Assembly: GCF_022524485.1 (NCBI RefSeq)
Contig: NZ_JAKXMK010000013.1
Span: forward strand, 124,001 to 188,000
Source of the DNA: Pseudonocardia alaniniphila
Lineage (GTDB): Bacteria > Actinomycetota > Actinomycetes > Mycobacteriales > Pseudonocardiaceae
DNA: 64,000 nt
Direction of reading: 5' to 3'
The notes under the pieces are model-generated. The model ran no database searches, had not been told where the DNA came from, and saw only the letters and a list, made by a program, of their open reading frames with translations. Made by a program: the position numbers and the translations under genes. This document shows positions 51,820-59,860 of this stretch, in pieces; the first letter of the stretch is position 1; each line of letters opens with the position of its first letter.

Positions 51820-53444
51820 TCGTCGCCGAGCTGGTGGGCCGCGCGCTCACCGAACTGGGGGTCGGGCACGCCTTCGGGGTGGTGGGGAGCGGGAACTTCC
51901 ACGTCACCAACGCATTGCGCGCCGGTGGCCTCCCGTTCGTGGCGGCGCGCCACGAAGGCGGCGCGGCGACGATGGCCGACGCCTATGCCCGCACGAGCGG
52001 GCGCGTCGGCGTGCTCTCCCTGCACCAGGGCTGCGGGCTCACCAACGCGATGACCGGGATCGCCGAGGCCGCGAAGAGTCGCACGCCGATGCTGGTGCTG
52101 GCCGCCGACACGGGCGGCGCCGCTGTGCGGTCGAACTTCCGGATCGACCAGGACGCGCTCGTCGAAGCGGTCGGTGCGGTCGCGGAACGCGTCCACTCGC
52201 CGGAGTCGGCAGCCGCCGACGTCGTCCGGGCCTTCCGCACCGCCGTCGAGCAGCGCCGCACCGTGGTGCTCAACTTGCCCCTCGACGTGCAGGCCGCCGC
52301 GGCTCCACAGCCGATGCAGGTACCCGCGCTGCCCGCACTGGCGCCGGTGCGGCCGTCCGCTGCGTCGGTGGCGGAGCTCGTCACGCTGCTGACGGCGGCG
52401 CAGCGCCCGGTGTTCGTGGCCGGTCGGGGCGCGCGCGACGCACGGGAGCAGCTTCGCGCGCTGGCCGAGGCGTGCGGCGCGCTGCTGGCCACGTCGGCCG
52501 TGGCGAACGGGCTGTTCCACGATGACCCCTGGTCGCTGGGGATCTCCGGCGGGTTCGCCTCGCCGCTGGCCGCGGAGCTGATCACGCAGGCCGACCTGGT
52601 GGTGGGCTGGGGCTGCACGCTGAACATGTGGACCATGCGCCACGGCGCGCTGATCGGGCCGGGCGCCAGGGTCGTGCAGGTGGACCTCGACACCGACGCG
52701 ATCGGGGCGAACCGGCCGGTGGACCTCGGCGTGCTGGGTGACGTGGGCGCGACGGCTGCCGACGTGCTGGCGGTCTACCAGGAGCGCCGCACGGGCTACC
52801 GCACCGGCGAGGTCCGGGCGTCGATCGCCGAGCGCGGCCGCTGGAACACCGTCGCCTACGACGACCTCACCGGGCCCGACGGCATCGACCCCCGCACGCT
52901 GTCGATCGCACTCGACGATCTGCTGCCCGACGATCGGACGGTGGCCGTCGACTCCGGGAACTTCATGGGGTATCCGAGCGCCTACCTGCGCGTTCCCGAC
53001 GAGCACGGGTTCTGTTTCACGCAGGCGTTCCAGTCGATCGGGCTCGGCCTCGCCACGGCGGTCGGGGCGGCGCTCGCCCGCCCGGACCGGCTCGCCGTCG
53101 CCGCGCTGGGCGACGGCGGAGCGTTGATGGCCGCCGCGGAGCTGGAGACCGTGGCGCGGCTCGGGCTCCCGATGGTCGTCGTGATCTACGACGACCGCGG
53201 CTACGGCGCCGAGGTGCACCATTTCACCGGCGCCGACCACACCACCGTCACGTTCCCCGACACCGACATCGCCGCGATCGGGCGGGGGTTCGGCTTCGAC
53301 GCCGTGACGGTGCGTACCCCGGACGATCTGAAGCCGGTGGCGGAGTGGGTGAACGGTCCACGCACCGCCCCGATGCTGGTCGACGCGAAGATCGCCTCGG
53401 ACGGTGGCTCGTGGTGGCTCGCGGAGGCGTTCCGCGGTCACTAG
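51816..53444 (+). CDS. Thiamine diphosphate-dependent enzyme, acetolactate synthase-like
   Basis: A 542-residue ThDP enzyme with three domains. The PYR domain has FGVVGSGNFHVTNAL and ARHEGGAATMADAYARTSGR, with the catalytic Glu in RHEG. The central domain has RPVFVAGRGARDAREQ. The PP domain has the ThDP motif LAVAALGDGGALMAAAELET (GDG...) and VVIYDDRGYGAE. It resembles benzoylformate decarboxylase/acetolactate synthase paralogues, not the biosynthetic IlvB. Translation is coupled to the cyclase through the small ORF at 51751. Together with the two hydrolases this suggests a catabolic pathway, possibly of an aromatic or amide compound. Ends 10 bases before a convergent gene. Confidence 0.88.
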   Translation: MIVAELVGRALTELGVGHAFGVVGSGNFHVTNALRAGGLPFVAARHEGGAATMADAYARTSGRVGVLSLHQGCGLTNAMTGIAEAAKSRTPMLVLAADTGGAAVRSNFRIDQDALVEAVGAVAERVHSPESAAADVVRAFRTAVEQRRTVVLNLPLDVQAAAAPQPMQVPALPALAPVRPSAASVAELVTLLTAAQRPVFVAGRGARDAREQLRALAEACGALLATSAVANGLFHDDPWSLGISGGFASPLAAELITQADLVVGWGCTLNMWTMRHGALIGPGARVVQVDLDTDAIGANRPVDLGVLGDVGATAADVLAVYQERRTGYRTGEVRASIAERGRWNTVAYDDLTGPDGIDPRTLSIALDDLLPDDRTVAVDSGNFMGYPSAYLRVPDEHGFCFTQAFQSIGLGLATAVGAALARPDRLAVAALGDGGALMAAAELETVARLGLPMVVVIYDDRGYGAEVHHFTGADHTTVTFPDTDIAAIGRGFGFDAVTVRTPDDLKPVAEWVNGPRTAPMLVDAKIASDGGSWWLAEAFRGH

Positions 53445-53454
53445 TGCTCTGCCG

Positions 53455-55353
53455 CTACCGCGCCCGGCGGCGGCTCCGCAGCACGAGGCCGGTGCCCAGG
53501 GCCACCACGAGCGCGGCACCGCCCGCGATCGTGGCCCAACCGCCAGGCGAGACCACTGTGGTGCTCGCGGCCTCGCCCTGGGCAGCACCGGGGGCGACGG
53601 CCACCGGCGGGGTCGCGGGTGTGCCGGGCTCGCCGAACGGCCCGATCCGCTGCGCCTCGGGCGAGGAGAACGCGTACGCCGGGCCGGGCTCCGGGTCGCC
53701 GGTGACGGTGAGGTCGAGCTGGATCGGCACCGGGGCCGCGGTGCCGGTGTCGGTGTGGGGCGCGCCCACCTGAACGGAGATCGAGTACCAGCCGGCCACG
53801 CTCTGCGTGCGGGTCGCCACCACATCGGCGTTCCGGTTGCCGTAGCGCACCGGCACGGTGGTGAGCGCGGGTGTGTTGCTCGGCAGCTGGCGGGCGTCCC
53901 CGTTGTACGACGCGAACTCCTCGCCGATCTCCTCGCGCGTCGGCGTGTACACCCGTGTGGAGACGGGAGAGAGGTTCTCGGTCCCTCGGCCCGGTGTCTC
54001 GCCGAGCCGCACGCGGTAGGTGAGCCCCTGCCCCCAGTCCAGCCGCACCCGGTAGAACACGAACTCACCGCGCTGCAGAACGTCCGAGTAGCTGCCGGAG
54101 CCGTCCAGCGTGCCGGCGACGTTGAAGGAGCCACCGCCCACCACAGGCCGGGGTGTGCCCGTCGGCTCGACGAACGCGCCCAGAGGCAGTACGGCAACTG
54201 GCCCCGGGTCGGTCACCGCGGGCTCGACGCCGACGAGGAGCTCGACAGGGAGCCGCTCGGGCACGCCCGCCGACACCCGGTCCCACTCCAGCGCGAACCA
54301 GTAGCGGCCACCTCCCTTGCACGCGTCGGCGGCCGGGCTGCTGCCGGTGGCGTCCTTGGTGGCGCCGTCCCAGGTGGTGGCGACGGTGAGCGCGGCTCCG
54401 TCCGATGACCTGCTCGTCTGCTCGGACACGAACTCGTGGCAGTCCTCGCCGCCGTCGCCGTAGGTGCGCAGCTGAAGGGTGTTGAAGTCGCTGACCAGAT
54501 CGATCCCGCGCAGGCGCGGGAAGGAGACCGTCGCGCTGAAGTAGGCCGTGGCGCCTGCGGGCACGTCGACCGCGTAGTAGCGCTGCTCGTGCTGGCCGAT
54601 GGTGTCGAGGTGCTGTCCCGGGCCGGCCACCGGCGCGGCGTCGAAGGTCGGCGTGCCCGTGATGGGTGTGCCCGCAGGCTGGTAGTTGCGCAGCGCTGTG
54701 GCTGTGACGCGGGGGAGCACGCGTTGCAGTGCGCCGGCGTCGGGCGCGTCGGTGTAGGTGCCGCCGGTGGCCTGGGCGACGCAGGCGAGTTGGGCGCGGG
54801 CGACGGCGTCGACACCGAAGCCGACGGCGTCGACACCGAAGCCGACGGCGTGGACGACGAGGTCGACGCCCTGCCCGGAGAGCGTGCGCACCACATCGCA
54901 GGGCTCGGGTGGGGCGCAGGTGTCCTCGCCGTCGGAGACGAGCACGATCGAGCGGGGGCCCTCGGGTGGCAGCTGCTCGGCGGCCACCTGGAGGGAGCGT
55001 CCGATCGGGGTGTAGCCGCGGGGAACGACACCGTCGACGGCCGTGGCGAGTGCGGCCTTGTCGATCGCACCCGGCGGGCGCAGCACTGTGACGTCCTGGC
55101 AACCCTGAGCGCGTTCGGCGTCGGAGTTGCCGGTGCCGGTGCCGTAGACGGCGAGGCCGACAGGAGCGCCGTCGGGTGCGGCGGCGACCAGGGCGTGCAC
55201 CGCCTTCTTGGCGGCGTCCATCTTGGTGCCGCCCGCAGGGTCCGCGCCCGTCATCGAGCCGGACGCGTCGAGCACCAGCATCGTCGGCGCGAGCTCGGCA
55301 GGCCCCTGCGTGCCCTGGGCGCCGGCGACGGGCCCGGCCAGCGTGAGGAGCAC
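53455..55353 (-). CDS. Secreted von Willebrand factor A domain protein, frameshifted at the N-terminus
   Basis: The 632-residue open part starts at GTG 55353 in the middle of a signal peptide. A VWA domain has the MIDAS motif LVLDASGSMTGADPAGGTKM and VLVSDGEDTCAPPEP. A long beta-rich extracellular region follows, then a C-terminal membrane anchor (ATIAGGAALVVALGTGLVL with basic end). The missing start lies in another frame, from GTG 55465 (RLVIIAGSNLVRIGLVALG). Removing one base from the C-run 55353-55358 would join the two into an ordinary signal peptide. A 21 bp tandem repeat at 54801-54842 duplicates seven residues (VGFGVDA). Last gene of the pls operon. Confidence 0.8.
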   Translation of the reverse strand: MLLTLAGPVAGAQGTQGPAELAPTMLVLDASGSMTGADPAGGTKMDAAKKAVHALVAAAPDGAPVGLAVYGTGTGNSDAERAQGCQDVTVLRPPGAIDKAALATAVDGVVPRGYTPIGRSLQVAAEQLPPEGPRSIVLVSDGEDTCAPPEPCDVVRTLSGQGVDLVVHAVGFGVDAVGFGVDAVARAQLACVAQATGGTYTDAPDAGALQRVLPRVTATALRNYQPAGTPITGTPTFDAAPVAGPGQHLDTIGQHEQRYYAVDVPAGATAYFSATVSFPRLRGIDLVSDFNTLQLRTYGDGGEDCHEFVSEQTSRSSDGAALTVATTWDGATKDATGSSPAADACKGGGRYWFALEWDRVSAGVPERLPVELLVGVEPAVTDPGPVAVLPLGAFVEPTGTPRPVVGGGSFNVAGTLDGSGSYSDVLQRGEFVFYRVRLDWGQGLTYRVRLGETPGRGTENLSPVSTRVYTPTREEIGEEFASYNGDARQLPSNTPALTTVPVRYGNRNADVVATRTQSVAGWYSISVQVGAPHTDTGTAAPVPIQLDLTVTGDPEPGPAYAFSSPEAQRIGPFGEPGTPATPPVAVAPGAAQGEAASTTVVSPGGWATIAGGAALVVALGTGLVLRSRRRAR

Positions 55354-55448
55354 CCCCCACGCCGAGCGCCACGAGGCCGATCCGGACCAGGTTCGACCCC
55401 GCGATGATCACGAGGCGTAGCTTTGCATGGCCGGGTTCGGCCGATTTG

Positions 55449-58400
55449 TCAGCCTCCTGCGCCACGTGCGAAGCGCAGCGTGACGATGCGGAACGGGCGC
55501 AGGGCCAGCCGGGTGCCGTCGGCGGACAGGGCCACCGGCTGCTCCAGCGGGGTCTCCAGCAGATCGGTCTCGACCACGCCGGAGTGTGCGAAGTCCGCCC
55601 TGATCGAGGCCATGGCTCGGCCGCCGTGCGCCTCGTAGAGCCGCACGACCACGTCGCCGCTGCCGTCCTCGGCGAGCTTCACGGCTTCGACGACAACGGC
55701 GGGATGGTCGACCGTCACCAGCGGGTCTATCCCGGCCCGGCCACGCACCGTCCGCAGCGGCAGGTTGCGCCGGTAGCCCTCGGTCACGGCGTCGGCGATC
55801 GTGGCGCCCACGCTTAAGGAGACCGCGAGCCGGTGCTCCCCCTGGTCGGCGGTGGGGTCGGGGAAGAGCGGCGCGCGCAGCAGGGAGAGCCGCACGGTTG
55901 TGGTGGTGCCCCCGTCCGGGCGGGTGCTGCGGTTCACGTCGTGGCCGTAGGTCGAGTCGTTGGCCACTGCCACGCCGTAGTCCGGTTCACCGACGTGCAC
56001 CCACCGGTGGGCCACGGTCTCGAACCGCGCCGCGTCCCACGAGGTGTTGGTGTGGATCGGGCGGTGCAGGTGCCCGAACTGGATCTCCGAGGTCGCGCGG
56101 TCGGCGTGCACGTCGAGCGGGAACGCGAGCTTCAGCAGCTTCTGCCGCTCGTGCCAGTCGACGTCGATGACGACGTCGATCGCCGGCGAGCCGGCGGTCA
56201 GGCTCACGACCTGCGTGATCGTGGACGCCCCCGGCTTGCGGACGATCCGCACGGACACCCGCTCCGGTCCGCGCTCGAGCACCGTCAGCTCGTCGACGTC
56301 CACGAGATCGCGGCCGTGGCGCCGGTAGGTCTCGTCGATGTCCCAGGCGTCCCACTTCGCGGGGGTGTCGCGGTGCAGCTGGAGGAGGTTCGCGGTGGTG
56401 CCCGGTGCCACGACCTCGCGGTCGGCGGCGAGGTCGCGGACCGAGGTGAACAGCCCGCGCTCGTCGATGACGACCCGGACCGCGTCGTTGGCGAGCACGA
56501 GGCCATCACCGCTCTCCTCGATCGTCGCCCGCCCGCCGGGACGCGACGGCGTCGCGCCGCCCAGGGCAGGCACACCGTCGCGGACGTACGGGCCTGCGTT
56601 CGCGGTGATCTCCTCGTCGCCCTCTCCCACGAGCGCCGCGAGCGACCGCGAGATGACCTCCTCGAGCTCCGCGCTGACGCGGGCATGGTTGCGCTCCGCC
56701 TCCTGGTGCACCCACGCGATCGACGTGCCCGGCAGGATGTCGTGGAACTGCTGCAGCAGCACGGTGTGCCAGCACCGCTCCAGGACGTCCACGGGATACG
56801 CCGCGCCGGTGCGCACGGCGGCCGTGGCGGCCCACAGCTCGGCCTCCCGCAGCAGGTGCTCGTTGCGCCGGTTGCCCCGCTTGGTCCGTGCCTGCGATGT
56901 GTAGGTGCCGCGGTGGAACTCCAGGTAGAGCTCGCCCGACCACACCGGCGGCAGCGGGTACTCGGCCTCGGCAGTGGCGAAGAACTCCGCGGGCGAGGTC
57001 ATCCGCACGGCCGGTGAACCCTCCAGCGATCGGGTGCGCGCCGCGGCGGCCAGCATCTCCCGTGTCGGCCCGCCACCGCCGTCGCCCCAGCCGAAGGGCA
57101 CCAGCGACGTGTTTGCCCGGCCCTTCTCGGCGTACTGGCGCTGAGCCCGTGCCAGCTCCTGCGCCGAGAGCTGCGAGTTGTACGTGTCGACCGGCGGGAA
57201 GTGGGTGAAGATCCGGGTGCCGTCGATGCCCTCCCAGCGGAACGTGTGGTGCGGCATCACGTTCGTCTCGTTCCAGGAGATCTTCTGGGTGAGGAACCAG
57301 CGCGCTCCGGCGGCGGCCATGATCTGCGGCAACGCGGCGGAGTAGCCGAACGAGTCCGGGAGCCACACCTCCTGCGGGTCCACACCCAGCTGCTCGCGGA
57401 AGAACCGCTTGCCCGCCACGAACTGGCGCGCCAGCGCCTCGCCGCCGGGCATGTTGGTGTCCGACTCCACCCACATCCCGCCGACCGGCACGAACCGGCC
57501 TTCCGTGACGCGCGCCTTCACCCGCTCGAACAGTTCGGGTTGGTGCTCCTTGAGCCAGGCGTACTGCTGGGCGGAGGACGCGGCGAACACGAACTCGTCG
57601 TCGGTGTCCATCAGGGACAGCACGTTGGCGAACGTCCGGGCGACCTTGCGGACGGTCTCGCGCACCGGCCAGAGCCACGCCGAGTCGATGTGGGCGTGGC
57701 CGACGGCGTGTACCCGGTGGGCGCTGGCGTAGGCCGGGCTCGCCAGCACACCGGCCAGTTCGGCCCGGCCCAAGTCCGCGGTGCCGGAGACGTCGTCCGG
57801 GTCGACGGCGTCGACGGCCCGTTCGAGTGCCCGCAGCACCTCGGCGCGCCGAGGCAGGTCGGCGGGCAGCTCACCGACCAGCCCCGACAGCGTCCAGACG
57901 TCCTGGGTCAGCTCCCAGACGGGGAGGTCGACCAGCGCGACGTCCACGCCGCCGAGGCGGTAGATCGGGTCGGAGCCCGCGGTGAGGGGGTCGCCGAGGG
58001 GGCTCGGGGAGTACGTCCAGCCGCTCCCGACGTCGGGGTTCGAGGCGCCCTCGACGTAGAGGTCAACGGCGGATCCAGCGCCGTCGGGGAGAGGCACGTG
58101 CATGTTCATCGGCTCGACCGCGGCCACCACCACGCCGCCGGGCGTGTAGGCGAGCCCTTCGGCCTGGAAACCGGGGACGGCCGAGGAGAAGCCTAGGTCG
58201 ACGACGAGCTCGGGCCGCGTGGCGGGATCGGTCCAGGCCGCCGGGACGGACCCGGTGACGTGGAACCAGACCGTGCCCCACGGCCGTCCCCACGCCGTGC
58301 CGGGGGTGATCGGAGCGAACTCCTGCCGCACGGCTTCGGCGAACGGAACGGGCTCACCAGGCGCCGTCCACGCCGTCAGCTGGGCCGGGACGCGGTCGCG

Positions 58401-58481
58401 GTAGACGGCGGGGAGGAGTCGCTCGCGGAAGAACCGCGCGATCCGCGGGAGGACGAGAGCCGAGTCATCGTGCACGGTCAC
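55449..58481 (-). CDS. Glycoside hydrolase family 38 alpha-mannosidase
   Basis: A 1010-residue enzyme releasing alpha-linked mannose. GHAHIDSAWLWPVRETVRKV is the zinc-binding HxHxD motif, and GGMWVESDTNMPGGEAL carries the probable nucleophile Asp. LPDSFGYSAALPQIM, FTHFPPVDTYNSQ and the C-terminal beta domains complete the family. No signal peptide, so cytoplasmic. Start GTG 58481, 48 bases after the M1 peptidase stop. Its end overlaps the N-terminal part of the VWA gene. A role in glycan or mannosylated-protein turnover is known for the family; a link to the upstream peptide synthetase is unproven. Confidence 0.93.
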   Translation of the reverse strand: MTVHDDSALVLPRIARFFRERLLPAVYRDRVPAQLTAWTAPGEPVPFAEAVRQEFAPITPGTAWGRPWGTVWFHVTGSVPAAWTDPATRPELVVDLGFSSAVPGFQAEGLAYTPGGVVVAAVEPMNMHVPLPDGAGSAVDLYVEGASNPDVGSGWTYSPSPLGDPLTAGSDPIYRLGGVDVALVDLPVWELTQDVWTLSGLVGELPADLPRRAEVLRALERAVDAVDPDDVSGTADLGRAELAGVLASPAYASAHRVHAVGHAHIDSAWLWPVRETVRKVARTFANVLSLMDTDDEFVFAASSAQQYAWLKEHQPELFERVKARVTEGRFVPVGGMWVESDTNMPGGEALARQFVAGKRFFREQLGVDPQEVWLPDSFGYSAALPQIMAAAGARWFLTQKISWNETNVMPHHTFRWEGIDGTRIFTHFPPVDTYNSQLSAQELARAQRQYAEKGRANTSLVPFGWGDGGGGPTREMLAAAARTRSLEGSPAVRMTSPAEFFATAEAEYPLPPVWSGELYLEFHRGTYTSQARTKRGNRRNEHLLREAELWAATAAVRTGAAYPVDVLERCWHTVLLQQFHDILPGTSIAWVHQEAERNHARVSAELEEVISRSLAALVGEGDEEITANAGPYVRDGVPALGGATPSRPGGRATIEESGDGLVLANDAVRVVIDERGLFTSVRDLAADREVVAPGTTANLLQLHRDTPAKWDAWDIDETYRRHGRDLVDVDELTVLERGPERVSVRIVRKPGASTITQVVSLTAGSPAIDVVIDVDWHERQKLLKLAFPLDVHADRATSEIQFGHLHRPIHTNTSWDAARFETVAHRWVHVGEPDYGVAVANDSTYGHDVNRSTRPDGGTTTTVRLSLLRAPLFPDPTADQGEHRLAVSLSVGATIADAVTEGYRRNLPLRTVRGRAGIDPLVTVDHPAVVVEAVKLAEDGSGDVVVRLYEAHGGRAMASIRADFAHSGVVETDLLETPLEQPVALSADGTRLALRPFRIVTLRFARGAGG

Positions 58482-58529
58482 ATCCTGACTCGCGTCGCCG
58501 TCCGCGCAGAAGCCTCGGACGGCGGGGGC

Positions 58530-59858
58530 TCAGCGCGGCAGATCGGGAAGCGCCTCGCCGTACAGCCACTCGGAGAAGAAGGGGGACAGATCGGCGCCCG
58601 CGTGCACGCCGGCGAGTGCGGTGAACTGTTCGGTGGTCACCGAGCAGTGCCGGTGCCGCCTGGTCCAGGCGCGCAGCAGGGCGAAGAAGCGCTCGTCGCC
58701 CATCCGCAGGCGCAGCGCGTGCAGGGCCAGCGCGCCGCGTTTGTACACGCGCTGGTCGAACAGCCGCTCGACGCCGGGGTCGGCGAGCACCAGGTCGGCG
58801 GGCAGGCCCGCCACCACCTCGTGCCACTCACGGGCGTGCGCCTGGGCCGCGGGCCCGCCCGACGTCTCCGACCACAGCCACTCCGCGTACGTCGCGAAGC
58901 CCTCGTTGAGCCAGATGTGGCGCCAGTCCGCGATCGTCAGGCTGTTGCCGAACCACTGGTGCGCGAGTTCGTGCACCACCAGCCGCTCGTGGGTCCGCTT
59001 CCCGTCGACGTGGTTGGCGCCGAAGATCGACATGCCCTGCGCCTCGATCGGGTCGTCCAGGTCGTCGTCGGTCACCACCACCACGTAGTCGCCGAACGGG
59101 TACGGCCCGAAGAGCCCTTCGCAGGCCGTCATGATCTGCCCGTGCCGCCCGAGGTCGCGGGCGGCGTTCTTGCGCAGGCGTGCCGGTACCCCGGCCACCT
59201 GGGGGACGCCGCCGCGGGCCAGGTCCAGCTGTTCGTATCGGCCGATCTGCACGCTGACCAGGTAGGTCGCCGTCGGCTCCGGCCGTTCGAAGACCCATGT
59301 ACGGCTGCCGGCGGAGCGCCGCCGACCGGTCGGCACGCCGGTCGCCAGCACCGTGTAGGGCGCTTCGGTGGTCACGGCGATCCGGTACGCGGCCTTGTCC
59401 GCAGGGTGGTCGTTGCACGGGAACCAGGACGGCGCGCCGATGGGCTGTGCGGCGACGAGAGCCCCGTCGGTCAACTCGTCCCAGCCGATGTCGCCCCACG
59501 GGCTGTCGATGGGCCGCGGGTTGCCGCCGTAGCGCACCTCGACGACGAACGAGGCGCCGGCCGCCACCGGCCGGGCCGGCGTGACGTGGAGCTTCCCGCC
59601 GCGGTGGCTGAACCGTGCCTGCCTCCCGTCGACGCTGACGCGGGGGACCGTGAACGCACCGAGGTCGAGGCTGAACCGGCCGAGCGGCTGCCCGGCCACG
59701 GCCGTGAGCGTGGCTCGCCCGGAGAGCCGGTTGGAGCGGACCTTGTAGGCGAGGTCGAGGTCGTAGTGCGTGACCCGGTAGCCGCCGTTGCCGTGCTCGG
59801 GAAGATAGGAGTCGGCCGAGCGGCAGGCACCGGCCGGTGGCCCGGCCTTGGGGTCCAT
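58530..59858 (-). CDS. M1 family zinc metallopeptidase, short form
   Basis: A 442-residue gluzincin. The zinc site is VVHELAHQWFGNSLTIADW (HExxH) with the third ligand in WLNEGFATYAEW. The substrate-binding motif that reads GAMEN in aminopeptidase N is here EAQGMSIFG. The long helical C-terminal domain of aminopeptidase N is absent. The start ATG 59858 lies two bases after the stop of the Pls-type synthetase gene, with GGTAAGGA upstream. M1 peptidases next to polylysine synthetase genes are thought to trim or degrade the polymer or protect the producer (from memory), and I infer that here. Confidence 0.92.
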   Translation of the reverse strand: MDPKAGPPAGACRSADSYLPEHGNGGYRVTHYDLDLAYKVRSNRLSGRATLTAVAGQPLGRFSLDLGAFTVPRVSVDGRQARFSHRGGKLHVTPARPVAAGASFVVEVRYGGNPRPIDSPWGDIGWDELTDGALVAAQPIGAPSWFPCNDHPADKAAYRIAVTTEAPYTVLATGVPTGRRRSAGSRTWVFERPEPTATYLVSVQIGRYEQLDLARGGVPQVAGVPARLRKNAARDLGRHGQIMTACEGLFGPYPFGDYVVVVTDDDLDDPIEAQGMSIFGANHVDGKRTHERLVVHELAHQWFGNSLTIADWRHIWLNEGFATYAEWLWSETSGGPAAQAHAREWHEVVAGLPADLVLADPGVERLFDQRVYKRGALALHALRLRMGDERFFALLRAWTRRHRHCSVTTEQFTALAGVHAGADLSPFFSEWLYGEALPDLPR

Positions 59859-59860
59859 CC

